DNA of 64,000 bases from an uncultured Pseudophaeobacter sp. (GCA_905479575.1 CAJQNB010000017.1:186001-250000); one strand, 5' to 3'. Shown: positions 9,455 to 18,614, numbered from the stretch's first letter. Notes: generated by a model not told the origin, from the sequence alone. Made by a program: numbers and translations.

Positions 9455-11461
9455 ATGACGGTGCTTCTGGGGGTGGATACAGGCGGAACCTACACGGATG
9501 CGGTTTTGATCCGTGACGAGAAAGAGGTGATTGCCAGCGCCAAATCACTGACCACGCGAGCGGATCTTGCCATCGGGGTTGGTGGCGCCATTCGGGCGGT
9601 TCTCGAGCAATCCGGCTGTGCGGCTGCAGAGGTGTCGATGGCGGCGCTGTCGACCACGCTGGCAACCAATGCTCTGGTCGAAGGCCAGGGCGGTCGAGTG
9701 GCGTTGATCTATGTTGGATTTAGCGGGGCCGACCTGGATCGCCACGGGCTGCGGGATGCCTTGAAGGGCGATCCCGCATTGATTCTTGCCGGGGGGCATA
9801 ATCATGCCGGGGCCGAGGCATGCGCCCTGGATGTAGATGCACTGCGCGCCTTTTTAGAGACAGATTCAGCGGGGGTTTCCGGCTTCGCCGTGGCCTCTGT
9901 ATTTGCCACCCGGAACCCGGCGCATGAGCTGGAGGTGGCGCGTATCATCGCAGAGATGACCCAGGCGCCGGTTACCTGCTCGCACCAGCTGTCGGCAAAG
10001 CTGAACGGCCCCAAACGGGCGGTGACTGCGGTGCTGAATGCGCGGCTTATTGGGATGATCGACCGTCTGATTGGCCGGGCGCAGGATGTGCTGGTGGAGC
10101 TTGGGGTGACGGCTCCGATGATGGTGGTGCGCGGCGATGGCGCCCTGATGTCGGCAGCGCAGGCCCGCGAACGCCCGATCGAGACTATTCTCAGCGGGCC
10201 TGCGGCCTCCATCGTCGGGGCGCGCTGGATGACCGGGGTGGAGAATGCCCTGGTCAGCGATATCGGTGGCACCACCACGGATGTGGCCCTGATCCGCGAC
10301 GGCAAGCCGGCGATTGATCCGGCTGGCGCGCGGGTGGGTGACTTTCGCACCATGGTCGAGGCAGTGGCCATGCGCACCACCGGTCTGGGCGGTGACAGCC
10401 AGGTGCACCTGCAGTCTAGTGGACTGCAGGGCGGGGTGACGCTGGGCCCGCGCCGGGTGGTGCCGGTGTCTTTGATCGCGGCAGAGGCCCCTGAGGTGGT
10501 GCATGCGGCGCTGGACAAGCAACTCAACGCGCCAGTGGTAGGGGAATATGACGGCCGATTTGTGCGTGCTGTGATTGGCCTGCCTGCTGTCGGTCTGGGT
10601 GAGCGCGAACAGGCCCTTTTGGGGCGCATTGGCACCCAAGTGCACCCTTTGGGCGCTATTCTGCGGACCCGGATGGAACAGGGCGCGCTAAGCCGCCTGC
10701 TGGATCGCGGTTTGGTGCAGGTTGCGGGCGTTACCCCATCGGATGCCAGCCATGTTTTGGGCTGGGTTCAGGCCTGGGATGCCGAGGCCGCTGAAAAGGC
10801 CCTTACCCTGTTCGCCCGGCGGCGGGTTGGCAGTGGAGAGGGGCTGGCGCCGGATGCAGAAACCCTGGCGCGGATGATTGTGGATCAGCTCACGGAACAG
10901 ACCTCTTTGACCCTGTTAGAGTCGGCTTTTGCAGAGGAGGCTGCGGATTTTCCTTTGCCGCCCGCGGATCTGGCGCGGCATGTTCTCACCCAGCGGGGGC
11001 TGGCCTCGCATCGTGGAATTCTGTCGTTGGACCTGGCGGTGAATTTTGATGTGGTGGGGCTGGGGGCCTCGGCGCCGTGCTATTACCCGGCGGTTGGAGA
11101 GCGGCTGAAATGCCGAATGCTGTTGCCGGAACACGCCGGGGTGGCCAATGCCATTGGTGCCGTGGTGGGCCGTATCACCATGCGACGCAGTGGCAGTGTA
11201 ACCGCGCCGGCTGAGGGCAAGTTTCGGGTTCATCTGGACAGCGCGCCGCAGGATTTTTCAGCCTCACAGGAGGCCCTGCAGGTGCTCGAGCAAGCCCTGG
11301 GGGATCAGGCCCGCGCCGCTGCCGAAGCGGCGGGAGCGGAGGATATCCATATCCATGTCACCCGCGATATCCGCATGGCTGAGGTCGAGGCGCGTGAGGT
11401 CTTTGTCGAGGCGATGCTGACGGTCGAGGCCAGTGGCCGCCCCCGTGTGGCCAAGGGTTAG
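9455..11461 (+). CDS. Hydantoinase/oxoprolinase family protein (HyuA-like), standalone
   Basis: A 668-residue member of the ATP-dependent hydantoinase/5-oxoprolinase A-subunit family. The actin-fold nucleotide-binding motifs VDTGGTYTDAVLI (near residue 6) and VSDIGGTTTDVALI are clear, and ATTLATNALVEG-type sequence follows the first. Members usually pair with a HyuB subunit, which is absent on either side, so this may be a single-subunit version or depend on a distant partner. I place the start at ATG 9455, with GGAG 9 bases upstream, rather than at the TTG 15 bases earlier. Substrate unknown. Confidence 0.88.
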   Translation: MTVLLGVDTGGTYTDAVLIRDEKEVIASAKSLTTRADLAIGVGGAIRAVLEQSGCAAAEVSMAALSTTLATNALVEGQGGRVALIYVGFSGADLDRHGLRDALKGDPALILAGGHNHAGAEACALDVDALRAFLETDSAGVSGFAVASVFATRNPAHELEVARIIAEMTQAPVTCSHQLSAKLNGPKRAVTAVLNARLIGMIDRLIGRAQDVLVELGVTAPMMVVRGDGALMSAAQARERPIETILSGPAASIVGARWMTGVENALVSDIGGTTTDVALIRDGKPAIDPAGARVGDFRTMVEAVAMRTTGLGGDSQVHLQSSGLQGGVTLGPRRVVPVSLIAAEAPEVVHAALDKQLNAPVVGEYDGRFVRAVIGLPAVGLGEREQALLGRIGTQVHPLGAILRTRMEQGALSRLLDRGLVQVAGVTPSDASHVLGWVQAWDAEAAEKALTLFARRRVGSGEGLAPDAETLARMIVDQLTEQTSLTLLESAFAEEAADFPLPPADLARHVLTQRGLASHRGILSLDLAVNFDVVGLGASAPCYYPAVGERLKCRMLLPEHAGVANAIGAVVGRITMRRSGSVTAPAEGKFRVHLDSAPQDFSASQEALQVLEQALGDQARAAAEAAGAEDIHIHVTRDIRMAEVEAREVFVEAMLTVEASGRPRVAKG

Positions 11462-11473
11462 GCAGGGGCGAAA

Positions 11474-11510
11474 CCAAAAGACCCGCCCCAGAATGGCGCG
11501 GGTCTTGGTT
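11474..11510. terminator. Bidirectional terminator between the HyuA-like gene and msrA
   Basis: AAGACCCGC (11478-11486) pairs with GCGGGTCTT (11498-11506), and the stem extends through CCAA/TTGG with a small bulge. T-rich sequence lies on both sides in the respective senses. The two flanking genes converge on it. Confidence 0.82.
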
Positions 11511-11531
11511 CAATTTTGGCTCTAACTTGGG

Positions 11532-12041
11532 TTATTGTGCTGCTGCGCTGCGTTTGGGCAGCACCCAGTCGGGGCGGGCAAAATGGCAGGTGTAGCCATC
11601 CGGGCGGCGTTCCAGATAGTCCTGGTGCTCGGGCTCGGCCTCCCAAAAATCGCTGACGGGTTCGACTTCTGTCACCACCTTGCCGGGCCAAAGCCCGCAG
11701 GCTTCGACATCGGCGATGGTGTCCAGCGCCACGGCTTTTTGCGCCTCATCGACATAATAGATTGCCGAGCGATAGCTTAGCCCGAGATCATTGCCCTGAC
11801 GGTTTTGCGTGGTGGGGTCATGGATTTGAAAGAAGAACTCCAGCAGCTCGCGGTAGGAGGTCTGGCTGGGATCAAACAGGATCTCGATGCCTTCGGCATG
11901 GGTGCCGTGGTTTTTATAGGTGGCATTGGCCACATCGCCGCCAGTGTAGCCGACACGGGTTTTCAGCACACCTTTGCGCTTGCGGATCAGATCCTGCATA
12001 CCCCAGAAACAGCCCCCAGCGAGTACAGCGCGTTCGCTCAT
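11532..12041 (-). CDS. msrA: Peptide-methionine (S)-S-oxide reductase
   Basis: A 169-residue MsrA that reduces the S epimer of methionine sulfoxide in proteins. The catalytic motif GGCFWG is at residues 9-14, with Cys11 the nucleophile. The family segments [21 protein letters not shown] and the [19 protein letters not shown] region are intact. The start codon overlaps the stop of msrB by 4 bases (ATGA), so the pair is translationally coupled and covers both sulfoxide epimers. The start at residue 1 puts the catalytic Cys unusually near the N terminus, as in short cytoplasmic MsrA proteins. Confidence 0.96.
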   Translation of the reverse strand: MSERAVLAGGCFWGMQDLIRKRKGVLKTRVGYTGGDVANATYKNHGTHAEGIEILFDPSQTSYRELLEFFFQIHDPTTQNRQGNDLGLSYRSAIYYVDEAQKAVALDTIADVEACGLWPGKVVTEVEPVSDFWEAEPEHQDYLERRPDGYTCHFARPDWVLPKRSAAAQ

Positions 12042-12487
12042 GCTTTTACCTCCACTTGATTGATGTAGTCTGCATAGCCTTCGGCCTCCATTTCAGCCAG
12101 TGGGATAAACCGTAACGAGGCAGAGTTGATGCAGTAGCGCAGGCCACCGTGTTCGACTGGCCCGTCGGGGAAGACATGGCCCAGGTGACTGTCGCCATGG
12201 GTGGAGCGCACTTCGGTGCGGATCATGCCAAGGGTCCGGTCTTCCAGCTCGCTGACATAGGCGGGTTCGATTGGTTTGGTAAAGCTGGGCCAGCCGCAGC
12301 CGGACTCGTATTTGTCCCCCGATGCAAACAGCGGCTCGCCCGAGACGATATCGACATAGATACCAACCTCTTTGTTGGCGAGCAGCTTGCCGGTGCCGGG
12401 GCGTTCGGTGCCCGCGTTCTGGGTAACGTAGAACTCCTCTTCCGAGAGGGCGGCGATGGCGGTGGGGTCTTTGGTATATTTGGTCAT
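12038..12487 (-). CDS. msrB: Peptide-methionine (R)-S-oxide reductase, zinc-free type
   Basis: A 149-residue MsrB that reduces the R epimer of methionine sulfoxide. The catalytic motif [11 protein letters not shown] is near the C terminus, and GCGWPSF and [10 protein letters not shown] are present. The two CxxC pairs that bind structural zinc in many MsrBs are missing: the corresponding sites read DIVSGEPLF and [10 protein letters not shown]. This is therefore the zinc-free form. It is the first gene of a two-gene leftward operon with msrA, overlapping it by 4 bases. Confidence 0.95.
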   Translation of the reverse strand: MTKYTKDPTAIAALSEEEFYVTQNAGTERPGTGKLLANKEVGIYVDIVSGEPLFASGDKYESGCGWPSFTKPIEPAYVSELEDRTLGMIRTEVRSTHGDSHLGHVFPDGPVEHGGLRYCINSASLRFIPLAEMEAEGYADYINQVEVKA

Positions 12488-12620
12488 GCAGGTCTCCGAC
12501 TTGTTGCGGTCTTGTGCCTAGGGCCGCTCTGTTCGCTATTGTGGCAAAGATGGGGTGTCGCGGGCAAAATGCAAAGAGCATTTCACCCGGCTCGCGGCTC
12601 TGTGTGCGGGAAACTGCGGG

Positions 12621-13493
12621 TTACTTGGGGGCGGCCTGCCGGGACAGCTGCACGGCCAGAATGCCCAGGGTCACCACCGCGACACCGATCAGATCAAGCA
12701 GGCCCAGGTGCTCCCCCAGCAGCAGGCTGGCAACCGCGACGCCAAAAACCGGGTTGAGAAAGTGAAAGGTGGCAGCGCGAATGGCGCCAATCCGGTTGAG
12801 CAACAGCACCCAGATAAAGGTCGCCATCAGGCCGGGAACAACGGTGGTATAGGCAAAGGCCAGCCCCAACCGGAGGGTCGGGTGTACAAAGATATCTTCG
12901 CTCAGCGGGGCGGCGACAAACAAAATGGCGGATCCAATCAGCATCTGCAGGCCGACAACCATCATGAAGTTGCCGCCAGAGGTGGCGCCGCGCAGGGCCA
13001 GTGTGGCTACGGTCAAGGCCGCGACCCCGACAAAGCAGAGGATAAGGCCAAAGAGATCAACCCCGGCATTGATCCGGGTGCCCATGATCAGCGCCACACC
13101 GGCCACCCCCGCCATCAGGCCAAGAAGGCCCAGTGGTTTGATCCGGTCGCCAAAGATCATCCAAGAGGCCAGCGCCACACAGAGCGGCATGGTGGAGGCG
13201 ATAATGGCCGCGAGGGAGGCTTCGATCCACTGCATGGCGACAAAGTTCAGCCCCAAATACAGCGCATTCTGGCAGAGACCAAAGATCATGGTGGCCCGCC
13301 ACTGGCTGCGGGTCAGCCGCCAGGTCTGTCCCAGAGCCAGGGCAATACCGACGCCGATCAATCCTGAAATCAAAAACCGCACCGCCAGCGAAAACAGCGG
13401 TGAGGCATCCATCACGATGATCCGGGCGGAGGTAAAAGCTGAAGACCACATGAGGGCAAAGGTGAGCCCCATGGCAACTGCGCGTAGATCCAT
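12621..13493 (-). CDS. EamA/DMT-family transporter
   Basis: A 290-residue inner-membrane protein with about ten hydrophobic segments in two EamA repeats (residues about 5-135 and 145-285). Typical pieces are LTFALMWSSAFTSARIIV near the start and LNPVFGVAVASLLLGEHL in the second repeat. This family exports metabolites or amino acids; the substrate cannot be read from sequence. It stands alone, 133 bases upstream of msrB on the same strand. That gap includes a small hairpin AAATGC-N5-GCATTT (12567-12583). Confidence 0.88.
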   Translation of the reverse strand: MDLRAVAMGLTFALMWSSAFTSARIIVMDASPLFSLAVRFLISGLIGVGIALALGQTWRLTRSQWRATMIFGLCQNALYLGLNFVAMQWIEASLAAIIASTMPLCVALASWMIFGDRIKPLGLLGLMAGVAGVALIMGTRINAGVDLFGLILCFVGVAALTVATLALRGATSGGNFMMVVGLQMLIGSAILFVAAPLSEDIFVHPTLRLGLAFAYTTVVPGLMATFIWVLLLNRIGAIRAATFHFLNPVFGVAVASLLLGEHLGLLDLIGVAVVTLGILAVQLSRQAAPK

Positions 13494-13653
13494 AACGATG
13501 TCTCCAGAGGGCTGGTGGTGTCTTCAGGTCTTTAGCAAGGCAAGTACCTACTGGGAATGCCCATTCGATGTGCGCTCACGCGATTGGCATCCGGGTCCAG
13601 TCCGCGCATGACGGGGAGGCGTGAAAAGGGCAGGCAAGCTAGGGGCAGGCATG

Positions 13654-13678
13654 AAAAAAGGGCCGCCAAAGGCGACCC
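13654..13678 (-). terminator. Terminator of the HU gene
   Basis: On the minus strand, GGGTCGCC and GGCGGCCC (13678-13671 and 13667-13660) pair with one G-U wobble around a 3-base loop and are followed by six Ts (13659-13654). It lies 33 bases past the HU stop. Confidence 0.9.
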
Positions 13679-13711
13679 GATCTCGATAGCAGTAATCCGG
13701 AAATTCCTGGA

Positions 13712-14005
13712 TTAGGCTTCGCCGTTGACGCTGTCTTTCAGGGCTTTGGCAATGGTCATTTTCACAACCTTGTCCGCTTCCTTCATGAACTTTTCGCCTG
13801 TGGCAGGGTTGCGCACTTCGCGCTCGGGGCGCTCGCGGCAATAGATTTTGCCGACGCCAGGCAGAGTGACGGCTCCGCCTTCGGAAACTTCGCGCGTGAT
13901 CAAGGCACAGACGGCTTCAAGAGCAACGCCTGCGGTCTTTTTATCTTCGCCCATTTCCTCAGCCAGAGCGGCAACAAGCTGGGTTTTTGTCATCGGTTTG
14001 GACAT
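13712..14005 (-). CDS. HU/IHF-family DNA-binding protein
   Basis: A 97-residue nucleoid protein. It begins MSKPMTKTQLVAALAEEMGE, has the helical dimerisation half (residues 1-45) and then the beta-arm domain with VTLPGVGKIYCRERPEREVRNPATGEK, the DNA-minor-groove arm. It bends and compacts DNA as a dimer. The arm carries RNPATGEK in place of the commoner RNPxTGE/Q, within family range. AAGGAGA lies 7 bases before the ATG. It is monocistronic, with its own terminator and a palindrome-rich promoter. HU versus IHF subunit cannot be settled; the sequence looks more HU-like. Confidence 0.93.
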   Translation of the reverse strand: MSKPMTKTQLVAALAEEMGEDKKTAGVALEAVCALITREVSEGGAVTLPGVGKIYCRERPEREVRNPATGEKFMKEADKVVKMTIAKALKDSVNGEA

Positions 14006-14050
14006 TCTCAGATCTCCTTAAAACTGCCCGAACTGTGGGGCCTCATCGCG

Positions 14051-14091
14051 CAACATTATCGTTATGTTGTGTAGGAACACAACGCGTTGTG
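14051..14091 (-). promoter_or_regulatory. HU promoter with two inverted repeats
   Basis: On the minus strand a -35-like TTGTGT and a -10-like GATAAT are 16 bases apart. The -35 overlaps a perfect 14-bp palindrome CACAACGCGTTGTG (14078-14091), and the -10 falls inside CAACAT-N7-ATGTTG (14051-14069). Both look like operator sites. The promoter call is by eye only. Confidence 0.5.
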
Positions 14092-14147
14092 GAACAAAAG
14101 ACTATAGAAACCAGCGGTTTTTTGCAGAAAACAGTGGAAAACTCGGC

Positions 14148-15632
14148 CTAAAGGAAGGCGGTTTCGTCAAAGGAGCGCAGTTTTCGGCTGTGCAACCGTT
14201 CCAGCGGCATCGATCTGAGCTGTTCCATCGCCTTTATGCCGATCTGCAAATGACGCGCAACCTGTGTTTGATAAAAGTCAGAGGCCATGCCTGGCAGCTT
14301 CAGCTCCCCATGCAGTGGTTTGTCGGACACACAGAGCAGGGTGCCGTAGGGAACGCGAAAGCGATAGCCATTGGCGGCGATGGTGGCGCTTTCCATATCC
14401 AGGGCGATGGCGCGGGACTGGCTGAGCCGCTGCACCGGGCCGGATTGGTCGCGCAATTCCCAATTGCGGTTGTCGATGGTGGCGACGGTGCCGGTGCGCA
14501 TGATCCGCTTCAGATCATAGCCTTCAAATTTGGTGACTTCGGCCACGGCCTGTTCCAAAGCGATCTGGATTTCTGCCAGGGCCGGAATCGGCGTCCAGAC
14601 CGGCAGGTCATCGTCCAGCACGTGATCTTCGCGCAGGTAAGCATGGGCCAGCACAAAATCCCCCAGCGCCTGGGTATTGCGCAGGCCGGCACAGTGGCCA
14701 ACCATCATCCAGGCATGTGGGCGCAGCACCGCTATATGGTCGGTGGCGGTTTTGGCGTTTGACGGTCCGACACCGATATTGACCAGGGTGATGCCTTTGC
14801 CGTCGGCACGCTTCAGATGGTAGGTCGGCATCTGCGGCAGCTTGGCGATGGCGGGGATCTCTGCCTCTGGGGCGGTGATCTCGTGGTTTCCGGTGCTGAC
14901 AAAGCTGGTGTAGCCGGAGGTCGGATCTGCCAGCTGGGCGCGGGCGTAGGCCTCGAACTCGGCCACATAGAACTGATAGTTGGTAAACAGAACGTGGTTC
15001 TGGAAATGCTCAGGTGCGGTGGCGGTGTAATGAGACAGCCGCGCCAACGAGTAGTCAATACGTTGCGCGGTGAACAGCGACAGTGGGCCGATGCCGTCTT
15101 CGGGTTGGTAGGTGCCATTGACGATATCGTCATTGGTGGTGGCCAGATCCGGGACATCAAAGATATCGCGCAGGGTGAAACCGGCAGCGCCGTCCTGCGG
15201 TACGGTAAGATCAGGCCGGGAACCAACGGCAAAATGCACCGGGATTGGCGTGGTTGAGGCACCAATGGTGACGGGTTGACCGTGGTTTTTGATCAGCAGG
15301 GCGATTTGCTGGGTCAGATAGTGGCGAAACAGATCCGGCCGCGTCACCGTGGTGGCATAGGTGCCCGGCGCCGAGACATGGCCAAAGCTGAGGCGGCTGT
15401 CCACCTGGGCAAAGCTGGAGGTGGTAAAGCGGATCTCGGGATAAAAGGCGCGAATGCGCTGGGTGCCTTTTGTCCCTGTCGCCATACTGGCGATGAACTC
15501 ATCACATAAGAATGTAGTGGCCTGGGCGTAAAGCTCTTCCAGCCGGGCCACGGCGGCGCTGGCGTCGGAAAAGCTCTCGGGGGCGGGGGCCTGGGGCTGT
15601 TTGATCTGGGTGATCGGTGTTGCTGGCGTCAT
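14148..15632 (-). CDS. amn: AMP nucleosidase
   Basis: A 494-residue enzyme that splits AMP into adenine and ribose 5-phosphate. The N-terminal AMP nucleosidase domain (residues about 25-190) includes TRPDLFRHYLTQQI, and the C-terminal nucleoside-phosphorylase fold contains VNIGVGPSNAKTATDH and ALDMESATIAANGYRFRVP, the latter with the Met-Glu-Ser ribose-binding signature. The length matches bacterial Amn. The start ATG overlaps the stop of ade by 4 bases, so the adenine released here and the deaminase that consumes it are made from one message. Confidence 0.95.
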   Translation of the reverse strand: MTPATPITQIKQPQAPAPESFSDASAAVARLEELYAQATTFLCDEFIASMATGTKGTQRIRAFYPEIRFTTSSFAQVDSRLSFGHVSAPGTYATTVTRPDLFRHYLTQQIALLIKNHGQPVTIGASTTPIPVHFAVGSRPDLTVPQDGAAGFTLRDIFDVPDLATTNDDIVNGTYQPEDGIGPLSLFTAQRIDYSLARLSHYTATAPEHFQNHVLFTNYQFYVAEFEAYARAQLADPTSGYTSFVSTGNHEITAPEAEIPAIAKLPQMPTYHLKRADGKGITLVNIGVGPSNAKTATDHIAVLRPHAWMMVGHCAGLRNTQALGDFVLAHAYLREDHVLDDDLPVWTPIPALAEIQIALEQAVAEVTKFEGYDLKRIMRTGTVATIDNRNWELRDQSGPVQRLSQSRAIALDMESATIAANGYRFRVPYGTLLCVSDKPLHGELKLPGMASDFYQTQVARHLQIGIKAMEQLRSMPLERLHSRKLRSFDETAFL

Positions 15633-17443
15633 GTGAGCGGCTCAATCACGGGGATCATTTCAAAGGTGCGCACGTCCACCAGCCCGAGGTCCGAGATCCT
15701 GAGTTCAGGGATCACCACCAGAGCCAACAAGGAGTGCTGCATATAGGCGTTGTTGAGCGAGCAGTCGCAGGCCTCCATCGCTTCGCCCAGTTTTTGCGCC
15801 TTGGCGGCAACCTCGGTGGCGGGGCTGTCGGACATCAGCCCTGCAATGGGCAGCTCGACCAGGGCCAGCTCTGCGCCATCGCGGAAGATGGTGACACCGC
15901 CTCCGACCTCGGCCAGGCGATTGGCGGCCAGCGCCATCTGGTCCCGGTCGGTGCCCACCACAATCATGTGGTGGCTGTCATGGGCCACGGTTGAAGCCAT
16001 GGCCATTTTGCCCTGATAGCCAAAGCCCGAAACAAAGGCATTGGTGACGCCGCCAGTGGCCTGATGGCGCTCTACCAATGCGATCTGGCAGGTCTCGCCC
16101 TCGGCGGCCATGGTGGCCTCTACCAGCCCGTCATGCACCGGCAGCTCGGCCTTCAGCGCCTTGGTTGGGGCCTGGTTTTCCACCATGCCAATGACATTGG
16201 CGGTGACCGCATTGGCACCCTCGGGGGCCTGGATTTCAAAATCTTTTGCCGTCAGAACATGGCCCAGATGGATGGTGCCACGGGCGCTGTCAGGCCAGTC
16301 AAGATGCGGACAATCCACCGTAATAGAGCCTGATTCAGCAACGATCTGCCCGCGTGCTATGACCAGCTCGATCGGCAGCTCGGTCAGATCCGAGGTGAGG
16401 ATCACATCGGCGCGCCGTCCCGGCGTGATCGAGCCGATATCGCGCTCCAGCCCAAAATGAGTGGCGGTGTTGATCGTTGCCATCTGCAGCGCGATCAGCG
16501 GATCACAGCCGCAGGCAATGGCATGGCGCACCACCCGGTTCATGTGGCCGTCATTCACCAGCGTGCCAGAGTGGCAATCATCGGTGCAGAGGATAAAGTT
16601 GCGTGGATCCAGGCCTTTTTCGGTGATGGCAGTGATCTGTGCCTCAACGTCGTACCAGGCAGAGCCCAGCCGCACCATGGCGCGCATACCCTGGCGCATT
16701 CGGGCGATGGCGTCTGCTTCGCAGGTGCCCTCGTGGTCATCCGCCGGGCCACCGGCGACATAGGCGGCAAAGTCCCGTCCCAGATCCGGCGAGGCATAAT
16801 GCCCGCCAACGGTTTTGCCTGCCCGCTGGGTGGCGGCGATTTCGGACAGCATCTTGGGGTCAGCATTGGCCACACCGGGGAAGTTCATCATCTCGCCGAG
16901 GCCAACAATACCGGGCCAGTGCATGGCTTCGGCGACGTCTTCGGCAGTGATTTCAAACCCGGTGGTTTCCAGCCCCGGCGCCGAGGGCGCACAGGAGGGC
17001 ATCTGGGTGAAGATATTGACGGGCTGTAGCAGCGCCTCGTCATGCATCAGCCGCACGCCCTCAAGCCCCAGAACATTGGCGATCTCATGGGGGTCGGTGA
17101 ACATCGAGGTGGTGCCATGGGGGATTACCGCGCGGGCAAATTCCGCCGGGGTCAACATGCCGGATTCGATATGCATATGGGCATCACAGAGGCCGGGAAT
17201 CATATAGCGTCCCTGTGCCTCGATCACCTGGGTATCCGGCCCGGTGCAATAGCTGGCATCGGGGCCAACATAGGCGATACGACCGGATTTGATGGCAATG
17301 TCGTGATTGTCCAGCACCTCGCGGGTGTGGACATTGACCCATTTGCCCTGACGAATGACCGTATCGGCAGGCGCGCGGCCTGCGGCGACATGGATCAGAT
17401 CTGGGGCGATATCGGGCCAGCTGGGGAATGCTTTATCTGTCAT
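15629..17443 (-). CDS. ade: Adenine deaminase
   Basis: A 604-residue amidohydrolase converting adenine to hypoxanthine and ammonia. The metal-binding DAHMHIESGMLTP (His-x-His) lies near residue 90, with HGTTSMFTDPHEIANV and FILCTDDCHSGTLVNDGHM further on. The open frame extends 106 codons upstream, but ATG 17443 is where family-like sequence begins (MTDKAFPSWPDIAPDL), and the extension overlaps the 3' end of the LysR gene. It is the first gene of a two-gene leftward operon with amn. Confidence 0.94.
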   Translation of the reverse strand: MTDKAFPSWPDIAPDLIHVAAGRAPADTVIRQGKWVNVHTREVLDNHDIAIKSGRIAYVGPDASYCTGPDTQVIEAQGRYMIPGLCDAHMHIESGMLTPAEFARAVIPHGTTSMFTDPHEIANVLGLEGVRLMHDEALLQPVNIFTQMPSCAPSAPGLETTGFEITAEDVAEAMHWPGIVGLGEMMNFPGVANADPKMLSEIAATQRAGKTVGGHYASPDLGRDFAAYVAGGPADDHEGTCEADAIARMRQGMRAMVRLGSAWYDVEAQITAITEKGLDPRNFILCTDDCHSGTLVNDGHMNRVVRHAIACGCDPLIALQMATINTATHFGLERDIGSITPGRRADVILTSDLTELPIELVIARGQIVAESGSITVDCPHLDWPDSARGTIHLGHVLTAKDFEIQAPEGANAVTANVIGMVENQAPTKALKAELPVHDGLVEATMAAEGETCQIALVERHQATGGVTNAFVSGFGYQGKMAMASTVAHDSHHMIVVGTDRDQMALAANRLAEVGGGVTIFRDGAELALVELPIAGLMSDSPATEVAAKAQKLGEAMEACDCSLNNAYMQHSLLALVVIPELRISDLGLVDVRTFEMIPVIEPLT

Positions 17444-17570
17444 GTGCCAATTGTTCTGATTGCGCGCGTAAGTGCAAGCCCTGGGATCTGTGCTTGGCCT
17501 AGAAACACCTATAGACAGGACAAGAGGATGTTTTGTGACAGCTCTCCCGGAGGAGATCGCAGGGCGGGTG

Positions 17571-18500
17571 CTAATTGTCTGGGTGGGCTTGGGGTGTGCG
17601 CTTGAACGCGTTTGGCCACGCCTTACCGCCGCAGTGGTCCTGCGCCATCTCGGCCCGCAGCCAGTTGGCAAAAGCCTGGGCGCCCGGGGCGTGTTCTGCC
17701 TGGGGAGAGAGCAGGAGATAGTAGGCCTCTGGCACTGGGGCACGGTGGTCAAACGGGGCAATCAGCTGCCCCTGCCGGATCAAGTCGCTGACCAGGATGT
17801 CATGGGCCAGACCCAGGCCGGCCCCCGCAGCCACTGCGGGCAGGCAGGCCATATAGGTGGTGGCATAGCTCACCGGTGGGTTGGGCCAGGGCAGGCCCTG
17901 ATCCTCGGCCCAGGCGGGGAAATTGGCCATCAGATTGGAACAGTCAAACAGTCGGTGCTGATGCAACTCTGACAGGGTCACCGCATAGTCCGGGGCGCAG
18001 ACCGGATAATAATGATCGCGGTGCAACAGCTCACCCCGCACCGTATCCGCCAGCCCCAGGGAAAAGCGGATCTCGACATCGGCGCCTTCGGCCATGTCGC
18101 GGGGCTCCCAGATCTCGGTAGAGATGTTCAGTAAAACATCCGGGTGCGCATCATAAAACCTGCCCAGCCGGGGCGACAGCCATTGCACCGCAAAGGACAT
18201 ATTGCACTGCACCTGCACCACATTCTTTTGTGATCCGGAAATGGCGCGGGTGCCATTGGTTAGGGTGCGAAAGGCCTCGCGCACCACTGGCAAGTAGGTG
18301 GTTCCGGTTGGGGTCAGCTCCAGGGCGCGGGGGCGGCGATGAAACAGGGTTTTGCCCAGATGTGATTCTAGCCCCTTGATCTGCTGACTGACCGCGCTTT
18401 GGGTCATGTTCAGATCATTGGCGGCGCCAGTAAAGGACAGATGCCGGGCTGCGGCCTCAAAGGTCCGTAGCCAGCCGAGCGGAGGCAGGGAGGTTTTCAT
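17571..18500 (-). CDS. LysR-family regulator (GcvA-like)
   Basis: A 309-residue LysR-type regulator. The winged helix-turn-helix is at residues about 9-66 (LRTFEAAARHLSFTGAANDL, then MTQSAVSQQIKGLESHLG), followed by a periplasmic-binding-like effector domain with the GcvA-type phrase SFAVQWLSPRLGRFYDAHPD. It is divergent from a class II aldolase gene, with 114 bases between the start codons and an inverted repeat in the gap. LysR proteins usually control the divergent gene, so the aldolase is the likely target; ade-amn downstream is a second possibility. The effector is unknown. Confidence 0.92.
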   Translation of the reverse strand: MKTSLPPLGWLRTFEAAARHLSFTGAANDLNMTQSAVSQQIKGLESHLGKTLFHRRPRALELTPTGTTYLPVVREAFRTLTNGTRAISGSQKNVVQVQCNMSFAVQWLSPRLGRFYDAHPDVLLNISTEIWEPRDMAEGADVEIRFSLGLADTVRGELLHRDHYYPVCAPDYAVTLSELHQHRLFDCSNLMANFPAWAEDQGLPWPNPPVSYATTYMACLPAVAAGAGLGLAHDILVSDLIRQGQLIAPFDHRAPVPEAYYLLLSPQAEHAPGAQAFANWLRAEMAQDHCGGKAWPNAFKRTPQAHPDN

Positions 18501-18526
18501 TGCATAAGTTTGGCATAAGCTGAGCT

Positions 18527-18543
18527 AATGGCAAGGTGCCATT
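18527..18543. promoter_or_regulatory. Candidate LysR operator
   Basis: A perfect 7-bp inverted repeat AATGGCA-AGG-TGCCATT sits between the divergent LysR and aldolase starts. Just beside it the 7-mer GCATAAG occurs twice, about 11 bases apart (18502-18508 and 18513-18519). The position and dyad suit a LysR recognition site; this is inference. Confidence 0.55.
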
Positions 18544-18614
18544 TTTTTCGCTGGTCAAACAGACCTCTGCGGCACAGGTTCTGGGCAATCAGAAATTGTT
18601 TCAGGAGCATCAAA

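Noticed and set aside
9440..9455. TTG start five codons upstream for the hydantoinase-like gene
   Set aside because: The ATG at 9455 has GGAG 9 bases upstream, which lies inside the longer version's coding region.
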